Assembly: GCA_028685755.1 (NCBI GenBank)
Contig: JAQUDJ010000015.1
Coordinates: 1-39,080 of the forward strand
Direction of reading: 5' to 3'
Length of the DNA: 39,080 nt
Origin: Eubacteriales bacterium
GTDB lineage: Bacteria > Bacillota > Clostridia > Saccharofermentanales > UBA5734
Part shown: piece after piece, positions 7,400-15,808 of the stretch
How positions within the stretch are numbered: the first letter of the stretch is position 1
Layout: every line of letters begins with the position of its first letter
Translations under genes and position numbers: made by a program
The notes under the pieces: model-generated
Database searches by the model: none
What the model was told of the DNA's origin: nothing
The model's input: the letters and a program-made list of their open reading frames with translations, nothing else

Positions 7400-8569
7400 A
7401 TGGCAGTAAAAATATCCGTACAACATGTCAGTAAAATATTCGGTTCAAAACCTTTAAAGATCCTTCAAGATCTCACCGCGCATTTTGATAAAAGTCTCGT
7501 TATGAAAGAAACGCAACACGTCGTTGGTGTTCATGATGCGACATTTGAAGTCAATGAGGGTGAAATTTTTGTCATAATTGGTTTATCTGGAAGTGGAAAA
7601 TCAACTTTGATTCGATGTTTGAATTTGCTTCATCGGCCAACTGGTGGCGAAATACTAATCGATGGTCAAAACATTTGTGATTTTTCGCCCAAAAAACTGC
7701 GCGAGCTTCGACGTCACCAGATCGCGATGGTATTTCAAAATTTCGCCCTGCTTTCCCATAAGAGTGTATTAGAAAATGTTAGTTATGGATTAACTATTCG
7801 TGGCGAAGTGAAAGCTGCTAGCCAATTTAAAGCTCGACAAATGCTTTTGATGGTCGGTCTTGATGGATATGAAAATGAGCCGATATCTGCGTTAAGCGGC
7901 GGGATGAAACAACGTGTTGGCCTCGCAAGAGCTTTAGCAAACGACCCCGAAATTCTCCTAATGGACGAGGCATTTTCAGCGCTTGATCCCATCGTCCGCC
8001 GCGAAATGCAATTTGAATTATTGAAACTACAGCAACAATTGCGGAAAACCATTGTATTTATAACCCATGATATTCAAGAGGCCTTTAAAATTGGTGATCG
8101 TGTAGCGATCATGAAGGATTCGAAGATTGTACAAATTGGCAGTCCTGAAGAAATTTTAACCAAACCGGCTGACGAGTATGTTGAACGCTTCATCACGGGG
8201 GTCGATCGCACACAAATATTGACCGTCCGCAGCATTATGGTTGTGCCAAGTTGCCTAATACAAATGCGATCTGGTCCGAACATGGCGATACAGGAAATGA
8301 AGCGTAACGGCGTTTCAAGTGCCTTCGTCATAGATCATGATCTTAAACTATCGGGGTTAGTTACTTTGCAAGATGCACTAAAAGCAATCGCAGAAAAACT
8401 ATCGCTTGCAGAAATTATAAATCGGGAAGTTATTCAGGTTGAGCCCTCAACAACAGTTAGTGATTTAGTCCCCTTAGCCGCACAATCTGCTTACCCAATC
8501 GCAGTTACTGAAGAAGGTCGTTTACTGGGGATTGTGACAAAAGTTGCGATTTTAAGCACTTTGGGCTAA
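7400..8569 (+). CDS. opuAA: Glycine betaine/proline-type ABC transporter ATP-binding protein with CBS domains
   Basis: Cytoplasmic ATPase of the OpuAA/ProV family, 389 residues. Walker A GLSGSGKST is at 61-69, the signature LSGGMKQ at 165-171 and Walker B ILLMDE at 185-190, with the switch His in VFITHD. The N-terminal extension before the P-loop (to VGVHDATFEVNEGE) is typical of ProV/OpuAA and not of other importers. The region after about 270 forms a tandem CBS pair (TVRSIMVVPS... and EIINREVIQVEPSTTVSDLV...), which in OpuA senses ionic strength or, in some Gram-positive bacteria, c-di-AMP. The start ATG is 4 bases after the permease stop. It is the last gene of the operon; no convincing terminator is seen before the convergent busR-like gene. 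Confidence 0.94.
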   Translation: MAVKISVQHVSKIFGSKPLKILQDLTAHFDKSLVMKETQHVVGVHDATFEVNEGEIFVIIGLSGSGKSTLIRCLNLLHRPTGGEILIDGQNICDFSPKKLRELRRHQIAMVFQNFALLSHKSVLENVSYGLTIRGEVKAASQFKARQMLLMVGLDGYENEPISALSGGMKQRVGLARALANDPEILLMDEAFSALDPIVRREMQFELLKLQQQLRKTIVFITHDIQEAFKIGDRVAIMKDSKIVQIGSPEEILTKPADEYVERFITGVDRTQILTVRSIMVVPSCLIQMRSGPNMAIQEMKRNGVSSAFVIDHDLKLSGLVTLQDALKAIAEKLSLAEIINREVIQVEPSTTVSDLVPLAAQSAYPIAVTEEGRLLGIVTKVAILSTLG

Positions 8570-8626
8570 CGATTAAGAATCAGATTTATTGAGACGCATT
8601 TGGTATTCTGTATCATCAATCGCTTG

Positions 8627-9268
8627 TTATTCGCATTGTGCTTGGCCAATTTGATTTAGAAATTGATTTATACGTTCCTCTAACCCGGCATCGCCTGTAA
8701 TTAAAAATATGTCATCTAGCTCAAAAAGGGCATACGGACCTGGCGAAAAAATTGTACTTCCTTGGCGACGTATCGCAACTATAGTACCACCAGTATTTTG
8801 CCAAAATTTCGACTGACTTATTGTAAGCCCAATAAGTGGTGATTGGTTTTCAATTTGAAATTCATATGGATACAGTGGAATGACACTATTCAGTCGATCG
8901 GCTTGCCGTGTTAAAAAATCAATCAGTTTATTAATTTTTTCATCGATTACATCGCGCTGATCAAAAAGCGTTTTAATTTCCTGGCGCACCGCTTGAATTT
9001 CGATTTTTGTTTTGAAGCGATTGACATAGTGGCGCGCTTCTTTGCGCGATAAAATGATAAAGCCACTTTTTGTTTCTGAGCGGGCAATCCCCATGTCTTC
9101 TAGTAGGTGCATCGATCGCCGAATCGTTTCGGGCGACACACGGTAGGTGCTACTAAGCAACGACCGTCCAGCTAATTTTGATCCTTCAGCAAATTCGCCC
9201 GAAGCAATTCTTTTTGCAATATCTAGTGCAATTTGAGCATAGATTGGTGTGTCGATTTTTTCAGACAT
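8627..9268 (-). CDS. busR: GntR-family regulator with RCK_C domain, BusR-like (c-di-AMP responsive)
   Basis: Transcription factor of 213 residues. The N-terminal winged helix is GntR type (PIYAQIALDIAKRIASGEFAEGSKL ... VSPETIRRSMHLLEDMGIA), followed by a helical linker (about 85-125) and a C-terminal RCK_C/TrkA-C domain (IENQSPLIGLTISQSKFWQNTGGTIVAIRRQG ... FELDDIFLITGD). This architecture and length match BusR of lactic streptococci, a c-di-AMP-binding repressor of the glycine betaine importer. The location right after a betaine transporter operon, convergent to it, supports that role. I use the ATG at 9268, which has GAGGAG upstream; an in-frame ATG at 9319 has none. BusR identity is from architecture and context, not a search. 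Confidence 0.85.
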   Translation of the reverse strand: MSEKIDTPIYAQIALDIAKRIASGEFAEGSKLAGRSLLSSTYRVSPETIRRSMHLLEDMGIARSETKSGFIILSRKEARHYVNRFKTKIEIQAVRQEIKTLFDQRDVIDEKINKLIDFLTRQADRLNSVIPLYPYEFQIENQSPLIGLTISQSKFWQNTGGTIVAIRRQGSTIFSPGPYALFELDDIFLITGDAGLEERINQFLNQIGQAQCE

Positions 9269-9346
9269 CAATTTGTGCTCCTCAGTAAATATTGAAATGA
9301 ACGATTCATATGTGCTCAAAATAATGTAAATGAGCGTTACTAGAAC

Positions 9347-9383
9347 AAACTGCGACTAACTTAAAACAAGTATATCGCAGTTT
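9347..9383 (-). promoter_or_regulatory. Inverted repeat around the busR -10 box, candidate autoregulatory operator
   Basis: Perfect 9-bp arms AAACTGCGA (9347-9355) and TCGCAGTTT (9375-9383) with a 19-bp spacer. On the minus strand the spacer starts with TATACT (9369-9374), a good -10 for busR; no strong -35 is seen. Two arms flanking a start site suit a regulator that bridges two half-sites. Confidence 0.4.
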
Positions 9384-9470
9384 CTGACTTGAGATAAACA
9401 ACTCTAATTAGATTATTTAACTAATTGATCAAAAGAACTCGCATTCAATATGCCCTTAATTTTGATTATA

Positions 9471-10691
9471 TTAGATGCCTCGATCTGCGTTGTTTTCAAT
9501 CTCAAAATTTTCATTTTCCCAATTGCGGAAAACCGCTTTATCCTTACCAATATAGAGTAAATAATTCGGGATCAAGGGTGTTTTGCCAAGGCCACCTGGA
9601 CCGTTGACGATGTAGGTCGGGATCGCCATTCCGGATGTATAACCACGTAAACTTTCCATGATCTCCAGTCCTTCTTCAAGTCTGACCCAGAAATGAGATG
9701 TCCCGCGAACGGTTTTTGGGTGAAAAATGTAGTATGGTTTGACACGCAATGTTAGAAGTAATTGGTTGAGGCGGCGAACCGTAAATTTGTGGTTATTGAC
9801 GCCGTTTAACAACACCATTTGATTGCCAAGCGGGATGCCGGCATCCGCTAAACGATCACAGGCTAGCTTTGCTTCGTGCGTAATCTCAGCGGGCGAATTA
9901 AAGTGTGTATTTACATACAATGGATGATGACGTTTGAGCATTGCAACCAATTCAGGGGTAATGCGTTGCGGTAAAGTCACTGGCGTGCGAGTACCAAGCC
10001 GGACAATCTCAACATGGGGAATCGCGTGCAATTCGGTTAAAAGCTTATCCAATACACGGTCTGAGAGCATTAAGGCATCACCGCCAGTGATCAGTACGTC
10101 GCGGATTTCTGGCTGTTCGCGGATATATTGAATTGCTTGTTGCAAAACCTGGTCTGACTCAGATTGATCAACCTCACCGATCAATCGACGGCGTTGGCAG
10201 AAGCGGCAGTACATACCGCAAAGATTGGTCACCTTGATGATCAGTCGATCAGGGTAGCGGCGCGTCACTCCCGGAACTGGCGAGGAGTGCTCCTCATCCA
10301 TCGGATCAAGCACACCTTCTGGATTCATTTCTTCAATCGAAGGGACAGCTTGCCGACGTATCGGACAATGTGGATCTTCAGGATCAATGAGCGACAGGTA
10401 ATATGGTGAAATAGCAAATCGATACTGTTGACTGACCTTGGCGATCTCGTCAAGTGTCGTTTGGTCAAGTGGCAGATACTTCCGTAGATCTTGAACATTG
10501 TCGATGCGATTAGCTAATTGCCAGCGATAGTCATCCCATTGTGCCTGCGAAGCGTTCATTTTTTGCCGTAAACTAGTTTGACGCACTTGGATTTGATCTG
10601 CGTGATTGAGACCCGTGCGAATATGGGGCAATGCTTGCAGATAGTCATCTATTTTTTCGTGAAGGTGTTGGCTACGAGGCGTTGTATCCAT
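9471..10691 (-). CDS. eam: Predicted glutamate 2,3-aminomutase (KamA-family radical SAM enzyme)
   Basis: PLP- and SAM-dependent aminomutase of the lysine 2,3-aminomutase family, 406 residues. The radical SAM cluster motif is CGMYCRFC (C158, C162, C165 from the ATG at 10691). The two residues that in lysine 2,3-aminomutase are Asp and bind the lysine side-chain amine are Lys and Asn here: K326 in FHPKTVRGT and N363 in YIVNGPGG. They are 37 residues apart, the same spacing as Asp293/Asp330 in the clostridial lysine enzyme. Lys/Asn is the pair reported for the Clostridium difficile glutamate 2,3-aminomutase, so the product is probably beta-glutamate, a compatible solute. The start is set by AGGAGG 9 bases upstream. 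It follows the exchanger gene by 28 bp as an operon. Lysine mutase remains an alternative. Confidence 0.82.
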   Translation of the reverse strand: MDTTPRSQHLHEKIDDYLQALPHIRTGLNHADQIQVRQTSLRQKMNASQAQWDDYRWQLANRIDNVQDLRKYLPLDQTTLDEIAKVSQQYRFAISPYYLSLIDPEDPHCPIRRQAVPSIEEMNPEGVLDPMDEEHSSPVPGVTRRYPDRLIIKVTNLCGMYCRFCQRRRLIGEVDQSESDQVLQQAIQYIREQPEIRDVLITGGDALMLSDRVLDKLLTELHAIPHVEIVRLGTRTPVTLPQRITPELVAMLKRHHPLYVNTHFNSPAEITHEAKLACDRLADAGIPLGNQMVLLNGVNNHKFTVRRLNQLLLTLRVKPYYIFHPKTVRGTSHFWVRLEEGLEIMESLRGYTSGMAIPTYIVNGPGGLGKTPLIPNYLLYIGKDKAVFRNWENENFEIENNADRGI

Positions 10692-10719
10692 GGTTGTGAT
10701 CCTCCTATTAATACTCGTG

Positions 10720-11745
10720 TTATCCGAGTTCCGATAATTTATAAGCAATGAAAATTAAATATGTTCCGGTTAAAAATAAACCAGTGCGCCGTGAGATGCG
10801 TTTAAAAAAATAAGCTGTTCCTAATAACAAGATTGTTGAAAAGAGCATAAATCCAAGGTCAAGCAGGGCATCGCTACGGCTTGAAATTGGATAAATCAAA
10901 GCGCTCATGCCAAGAACAAACAACACATTGAAGATATTACTGCCGACAATATTACCAACTGCAATATCATCTTCTTTTCTAAAGGTTGCAACCAAGCATG
11001 TCGTTAATTCTGGCAGAGATGTCCCAAGTGCAATGATTGTCAAACCTATAAACCGCTCAGACAGCCCAAATTGTCGCGCAATATCAACACTGCTATTAAC
11101 TATCAATTGGCTGCCAGCGATTAAGGCAATAAGACCGAGCAACAATTTTCCGATGAGTAAAATTACCGGGTGTTTTTGTCGAACATTGGCACGTTGATAA
11201 TCAATTTCATCGAATAACCCTTTTTCGAAAATACGTTCTGATTTAAGCATTGACTGAATTTGATATTCAGGATCAGCTGAAGGTTTGAGGCGTCGAGCAA
11301 TATGTCGAGATTCCCGACCCAAAAAAATCACAAACACTATAAAGCCTATCAAAAGAATAGTCGCTTCAAATCGCGATATTTGAAAACCTGTCCAAAGCAT
11401 GATCGTCAAGACAAGTCCAATTATTAGCGCTAGTGGTATTTCACGCTTGATAATTAGTGGTGAAACGCGTAATGGTCGAATAATAGCGGTAAGTCCAATA
11501 ATCAGTGTGATGTTAACGATTGAACTACCAATCACATCACCTAAAGTGATCTGGTTCACCTTCTGTAATCCAGAGACAATGCCGATTGCAGCTTCCGGAG
11601 CACTTGTTCCAAATGCAACAATTGATAATCCAATTACAAATGCAGGAATCCGCATTTTTTTTGCAAATTGAGCTGCTGAATCAACAAACCAGTCAACACC
11701 GATTATAAGTAAGATAAATCCAGCGATTAAGAGCAAATAATTCAT
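10720..11745 (-). CDS. CaCA-family calcium/sodium antiporter (YrbG type), second copy
   Basis: Membrane exchanger of 341 residues with both alpha repeats: VAFGTSAPEAAIG followed by GDVIGSSIVN, and IALGTSLPELTT followed by GNIVGSNIFN, plus about ten hydrophobic segments and a basic cytoplasmic loop (around 140-190, rich in Arg, Lys and Glu). The second repeat is closer to the YrbG consensus; in the first, GDVIGSS replaces the more usual GN-x-x-GSN. The start ATG has GAGGGG upstream. It is the promoter-proximal gene of an operon with the predicted glutamate 2,3-aminomutase, which suggests ion exchange serving the osmotic response rather than calcium detoxification alone. Divergent in sequence from the exchanger at 1449-2426, so not a recent duplicate. 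Confidence 0.9.
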   Translation of the reverse strand: MNYLLLIAGFILLIIGVDWFVDSAAQFAKKMRIPAFVIGLSIVAFGTSAPEAAIGIVSGLQKVNQITLGDVIGSSIVNITLIIGLTAIIRPLRVSPLIIKREIPLALIIGLVLTIMLWTGFQISRFEATILLIGFIVFVIFLGRESRHIARRLKPSADPEYQIQSMLKSERIFEKGLFDEIDYQRANVRQKHPVILLIGKLLLGLIALIAGSQLIVNSSVDIARQFGLSERFIGLTIIALGTSLPELTTCLVATFRKEDDIAVGNIVGSNIFNVLFVLGMSALIYPISSRSDALLDLGFMLFSTILLLGTAYFFKRISRRTGLFLTGTYLIFIAYKLSELG

Positions 11746-11777
11746 TGCAACCCCTCATCTCGCGATCTTTATAGTTT

Positions 11778-11809
11778 AAAAAGTGGATAGGCCTTGTAAG
11801 TCTACCCAC
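11778..11809 (-). promoter_or_regulatory. Terminator-like hairpin in the leader of the exchanger-eam operon
   Basis: On the minus strand GTGGGTAG (11809-11802) pairs with CTATCCAC (11790-11783), one G-U, 11-nt loop, then TTTTT (11782-11778). It sits about 33 bases before the exchanger ATG, so it is either a second terminator for the upstream sugar operon or an attenuator. Confidence 0.45.
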
Positions 11810-11905
11810 TCGAGTAAGGGTGTTTCCTTTTTCTATTCTAATCAAAACTCTTGTCCTAGATATAAACAAAATGTTAACCCGAGAACAAATTATAATGACA
11901 AATTC

Positions 11906-11934
11906 AAAAAAAGACCGGCCATTGCTGACCGGTC
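11906..11934 (-). terminator. Rho-independent terminator of the transketolase-isomerase operon
   Basis: Minus strand: GACCGG (11934-11929), 10-nt loop TCAGCAATGG, then CCGGTC (11918-11913), followed by seven T (11912-11906, including the complement of AAAAAAA). It starts 28 bases past the isomerase stop codon. Confidence 0.85.
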
Positions 11935-11961
11935 ATCTTGCCAATTTTCAATATAACAAAT

Positions 11962-13371
11962 TCAATTATGGCGGTGAACGTCCCAGCCCAAATAATTACC
12001 AAGGGCTTCTTCCAAAACGCCAGCGACGTTTGCCCGGTTCATCGCGACGTGGTGTTCAAAACCATTGCGTGTGATGTGCTGCAGGAGACCTTGAAGATCG
12101 TTGACGTTGCAAACCGAAACGCCGCCTTTGGTATCGACCGGATCATCGAGGAATTCACCTTCACCCACGTATAGTTTGATTTTGCCGTTTTTGTCATCAG
12201 TTGTGATTTTGCAGAAGGTCATTGGACCACCGACAATTTGGGCTTTGCAAGCCCCAAAGCAAGCTGAGGCACCGAGTGTCGTGCCGAGGACGTCTAAGTT
12301 TTCGATTTCAAATTCGCGGCCAAAAAAACTGGCTGGGAAATTCGAACAATGCAAATTAACACATTTGTTGCGTTCGTTGGCGAAATTATTATTCCAGTCA
12401 AAATATGCTGACGGCGATCCAGACGCTAAATACAGGGCATACATCGAAAGGGCGCCGGTGACATCCATTTCGCAGGCACTTGGCATGCCTTTTTCTCCCA
12501 TCATGCTCATGGCTAGGCAAGTTGCGACACCATAATTTTTCTGGATTGATTCCCAGCACTGGATGGCGCTCGCTTGGCAATCATGATCTGTGACGTAATT
12601 TTCGAGTACGATGTTGAGTTTGGCCTGGAGGATGATTTTTTCTGCCTCAATGTAGTTTGGGATTGTGCCATATGCTTTAATTTCGTCAATTTTGGTTTTA
12701 ACCAGATCCGACATTGGCAGTCCTTGCGCCGCAACGATGATTTCTGAGAGGTCGACTACGGAAGTTGTAATTCCGGATTTTTGCAGCAATTTTTCGGAAA
12801 AACGGACGGTGTGGAAGGCGTCTGGTCGTGCGCCAATTGCAGCGATCCGAGCGGTGCGCACTCCATTTACGACGCGACAAACCGCAGTGAAATCATCGAG
12901 TTCGCGGCTGAATTCTGCGCTGTTTAAGTCACTGGTGTGTTGGCGGGTAGTCGTGTATTTGATATCGCGCTGGTATAGATTATTGCAGAGTGAGATTTTG
13001 CCGCAGAATGCGTCGCGTCGGTTCTCAAGTTGCATTTTGTTGAGTTCGTCATCACATGCTTGAATTAAAATGGGAACGTTTAGTTTGGCTAGATCGATCG
13101 CTGTAGCCACTCCGACTTCATCGCCAAAATTTGGCAAAATGACGAGAATCCCATCAATGCGGTCACGGTTTGTTTGGAAAAGGGAGGCGCAGGTTTTGGC
13201 ATCATCATAGGTCTCGACAGCACCGAGCCGGGTCTGTTGTTCGGTCAAAATAATCGTCTCAATGCCTTTGCCATGACATAAGTTAAGGACTTTGTTGCGT
13301 TCTTCAGTGACGAGATGATCCGGGAAAAAACTGCGGTTTGTGACGATAATTCCGAGTGTGGTTGGCTTCAT
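11962..13371 (-). CDS. L-fucose/L-arabinose isomerase family sugar isomerase
   Basis: Aldose-ketose isomerase of the FucI-like (COG2407-type) family, 469 residues. The metal-binding acidic pair is visible: E301 in SACEMD and D325 in YFDWNN, 24 residues apart, the same spacing as Glu337/Asp361 in E. coli FucI; H440/H441 in NGFEHHVAM fits the C-terminal His ligand. The N-terminal Rossmann-like part begins LGIIVTNRSFFPDHLV. Its ATG overlaps the kinase stop by 4 bp, and a strong terminator follows, so it closes a four-gene operon. Function by context is conversion of a pentose or rare aldose to the ketose that the adjacent FGGY kinase phosphorylates; the sugar is not determinable. Confidence 0.82.
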   Translation of the reverse strand: MKPTTLGIIVTNRSFFPDHLVTEERNKVLNLCHGKGIETIILTEQQTRLGAVETYDDAKTCASLFQTNRDRIDGILVILPNFGDEVGVATAIDLAKLNVPILIQACDDELNKMQLENRRDAFCGKISLCNNLYQRDIKYTTTRQHTSDLNSAEFSRELDDFTAVCRVVNGVRTARIAAIGARPDAFHTVRFSEKLLQKSGITTSVVDLSEIIVAAQGLPMSDLVKTKIDEIKAYGTIPNYIEAEKIILQAKLNIVLENYVTDHDCQASAIQCWESIQKNYGVATCLAMSMMGEKGMPSACEMDVTGALSMYALYLASGSPSAYFDWNNNFANERNKCVNLHCSNFPASFFGREFEIENLDVLGTTLGASACFGACKAQIVGGPMTFCKITTDDKNGKIKLYVGEGEFLDDPVDTKGGVSVCNVNDLQGLLQHITRNGFEHHVAMNRANVAGVLEEALGNYLGWDVHRHN

Positions 13372-14876
13372 ATGGTGTCCTCACTTTTTTGTTTTGCGCT
13401 GTGGAGAACCATCTCCACAGCATTTTTCCAGCCTTGGCGGCGTTTCGCACGGGTCGATGCTTCGAGTCTGGGTTGATAAGTACGGCGTTTGATCTGATCG
13501 AAAATAGTATTGGGATAGATGCCTAACGCGATTCCGGCTGCAAAAGCTGCACCGACGCCGGACAATTCTGCTGTTTCAGATACACTCAAGGGAAGGTCTA
13601 ACAAATCACTTTGCGTTTGCATGAGGTAAGCATCGCGGGTCGGTCCACCATCGACCCGCAACGCTTTGAGATCGAGCGCGGCGACGGTTTTCATGAGGTT
13701 GATAATGTCGGTAATCTGGTGCGCGATGCAATCTTCTGCAGCCCGAACGATTTCCGCCTTACCTGTTTGGCGGGTCATGTTGCAAATGACCGCACTAGCC
13801 CGGCTCTCCCAATAGGGTGCGCCGAGTCCGGAAAAGGCTGGGACGAGATAAGTTTCATCATGGAGATTGGCCGTCGCCGCGAGTACACCCGCATCTTTGG
13901 ATGAAGCAAGTAATCCGAGTTCCTCAACGACCCATTTGATAACGGCCCCGGTGTAATTAATATTGCCTTCGAGGACATAATCAACGATCCCGTTCATGCC
14001 CCAAGCAATCGATGTGACGATTCCTGCATTCGTCAAAATTGGCTGTTGTCCGATGTTGAGCATCACGGACGAACCGGTGCCATACGTCGCTTTGATCAAA
14101 CCTTTTTCGTGGCAGCCTTGGCCGAACAGAGCGCTGTGGGAGTCGCCCATGGCACTGTGAATCGGAATCAATTGCGGTAAGATATCGCCAATCGTGGTCA
14201 TGCCAAATAACGAATTTGATTCGCACACGGTTGCGAGCATGCTCATGTCCAAGCCAAAAAGGTTGCATATTTTGGCATCCCACTGCAAGGTCGTTAAATT
14301 GAACAATTGGGTCCGTGAGGCATTGGAATAATCCGTTTTAAATGATTGGCCGTCGGTTAATTGCCAGATCAACCAACTATCCATGGTCCCGCAGCGCAAG
14401 GTTTTTTGGTGAGCGGCGGTCTGGACTGCCGGGATATTTTCGATTAGCCAAGCTAGTTTGGCAGCAGAAAAATAGGGTGACAATTGTAAGCCGGTCGTTT
14501 GGCGCACAGCTTCAGCATGGCCATCTTGTGCTAGGCGGTTGCAAATCGCTTCACCCCGAGCGCACTGCCAGACAATGGCGTTATATAGGGGTTTACCAGT
14601 CTGTGCATCCCAGGCCATTGCGGTTTCGCGCTGGTTGCTGATGCCAAGTCCGGCAATTTCACATGGATCAATTCCGGATTCGGTAATCAAATCCTGAGCA
14701 ACTGCCACAGTGTTTTGATAAATTTCTACGGGATCGTGTTCGACCCAGCCAAGTTCGTTGATGATTTGGCGGTGGGAACGATCGGTGCGCGCTAACAACG
14801 TACCAGTTTGCGAAAATAGCAACGCTTTGGTGCCGGACGTGCTTTGGTCAATCGCTAAAATATACGGCGCGTTCAT
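13368..14876 (-). CDS. FGGY-family carbohydrate kinase, glycerol-kinase-like
   Basis: ATP-dependent sugar or polyol kinase of 502 residues. It opens with ILAIDQSTSGTKALLF (phosphate 1 region), has GISNQRETAMAWD and NAIVWQ, TDYSNASRTQLF, then KATYGTGSSVMLNIG (phosphate 2) and LRVDGGPTRDAYLMQ (adenosine region). Many of these are close to glycerol kinase, but the glycerol kinase GDQQAALFGQ block reads GDSHSALFGQG, and the setting between an isomerase and a split transketolase argues for a ketose substrate. Both ends overlap neighbours by 4 bp (ATGA), so the subunits are translationally coupled. Candidates are xylulose-, ribulose-, apulose- or erythrulose-type kinases; glycerol kinase itself is less likely. 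Confidence 0.82.
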   Translation of the reverse strand: MNAPYILAIDQSTSGTKALLFSQTGTLLARTDRSHRQIINELGWVEHDPVEIYQNTVAVAQDLITESGIDPCEIAGLGISNQRETAMAWDAQTGKPLYNAIVWQCARGEAICNRLAQDGHAEAVRQTTGLQLSPYFSAAKLAWLIENIPAVQTAAHQKTLRCGTMDSWLIWQLTDGQSFKTDYSNASRTQLFNLTTLQWDAKICNLFGLDMSMLATVCESNSLFGMTTIGDILPQLIPIHSAMGDSHSALFGQGCHEKGLIKATYGTGSSVMLNIGQQPILTNAGIVTSIAWGMNGIVDYVLEGNINYTGAVIKWVVEELGLLASSKDAGVLAATANLHDETYLVPAFSGLGAPYWESRASAVICNMTRQTGKAEIVRAAEDCIAHQITDIINLMKTVAALDLKALRVDGGPTRDAYLMQTQSDLLDLPLSVSETAELSGVGAAFAAGIALGIYPNTIFDQIKRRTYQPRLEASTRAKRRQGWKNAVEMVLHSAKQKSEDTI

Positions 14877-15808
14877 CGGCCGATTAGCTCGGCAGCTTGA
14901 ACTGCGATGTTTTCGGGGGTTAGCCCATAATGTGCAAAGACTTCCGGTGATTTGCCGGCAATGGCCGGTTCATCAGGTAGGCAAAGCGACTTGAATTTGA
15001 CAGGGTACTCGCTTGCGATGAGTTGGCTGATCATGGACCCGAGACCACCGATCGCTACATGTTCTTCCAGGACAACAAGTCCTTGGGTTTCGCGGGCGGC
15101 TTGTAATACGGCTTCGCGATCTAGGGGTTTGATGCAGTACATGTCGATCACGCGGCAGGAAATTCCTTGTTTTTCGAGAATTTGAGCAGCTTGGATGGCA
15201 GGGTCAACCAGTTCTCCGGTCGCGATTAAGGTGACATCGGAACCCGCGCGGGCGAGAGACGCATGATCCATGACAAACGGGCACGCGGATTCGGTGTAAA
15301 CATCGGCGACTGGGTTGCGCCCCACGCGGACATACGCCGGTTTTTGGTCTGTGAGTAGGGCTTCGATCAAGCGTTTGGTCTGATGGCGGTCGCTCGGAAA
15401 ATAGACGCGCATATTCGGGATCGAGGCCATCGTCGCGATATCATTTGTTGAATGATGGGTCATCCCGAGGGCACCATAACTGACTCCACCAGAAATACCG
15501 ATTAGCTTGACGTTGGTATTGGAATAGGCAACATCGACTTTGGCTTGCTCCATGCTGCGGGTCGATAAAAAGCAGGCTGGTGATGCGACAAAGGCTTTCT
15601 TCCCACAGGAAGCTAGGCCTGCGGCAATCGAAACAATATTTTGTTCCGCAATCCCGGTTTCGACAAATTGGCGAGGATGGACTTTGGCAAATTCAGCTAA
15701 TGAAGCTGAGCCGCGTGAATCACTGCAGAGAACGACAATTTGCTTATCTTGAAAGGCCTTTTCAACAAGGACATCGTTAATGACTTGACGATTGTGAATG
15801 GTGTTCAT
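14873..15808 (-). CDS. Transketolase, C-terminal subunit (pyrimidine-binding half)
   Basis: Second half of a split transketolase, 311 residues, with the ThDP pyrimidine-binding and transketolase C domains. The conserved segments are FVETGIAEQNIVSIAAGLASCGKKAF (containing the catalytic Glu that activates thiamine), GVSYGALGMTHHSTNDIATMASIPNM and YVRVGRNPVADVY, then the C-terminal domain LIATGELVDPAIQAAQILEKQGISCRVIDMYCIKPLD. Length is normal for two-subunit transketolases. Overlap with both neighbours is 4 bp. Works with the N-terminal subunit as an alpha2beta2-type enzyme moving two-carbon units between phosphosugars. In this operon it probably acts on the phosphoketose made by the kinase, rather than serving as the housekeeping enzyme. 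Confidence 0.92.
   Translation of the reverse strand: MNTIHNRQVINDVLVEKAFQDKQIVVLCSDSRGSASLAEFAKVHPRQFVETGIAEQNIVSIAAGLASCGKKAFVASPACFLSTRSMEQAKVDVAYSNTNVKLIGISGGVSYGALGMTHHSTNDIATMASIPNMRVYFPSDRHQTKRLIEALLTDQKPAYVRVGRNPVADVYTESACPFVMDHASLARAGSDVTLIATGELVDPAIQAAQILEKQGISCRVIDMYCIKPLDREAVLQAARETQGLVVLEEHVAIGGLGSMISQLIASEYPVKFKSLCLPDEPAIAGKSPEVFAHYGLTPENIAVQAAELIGR

Noticed and set aside
9471-10691. Plain lysine 2,3-aminomutase with N-epsilon-acetyl-beta-lysine synthesis
   Set aside because: The two substrate-binding Asp are Lys and Asn, and no acetyltransferase follows the gene.
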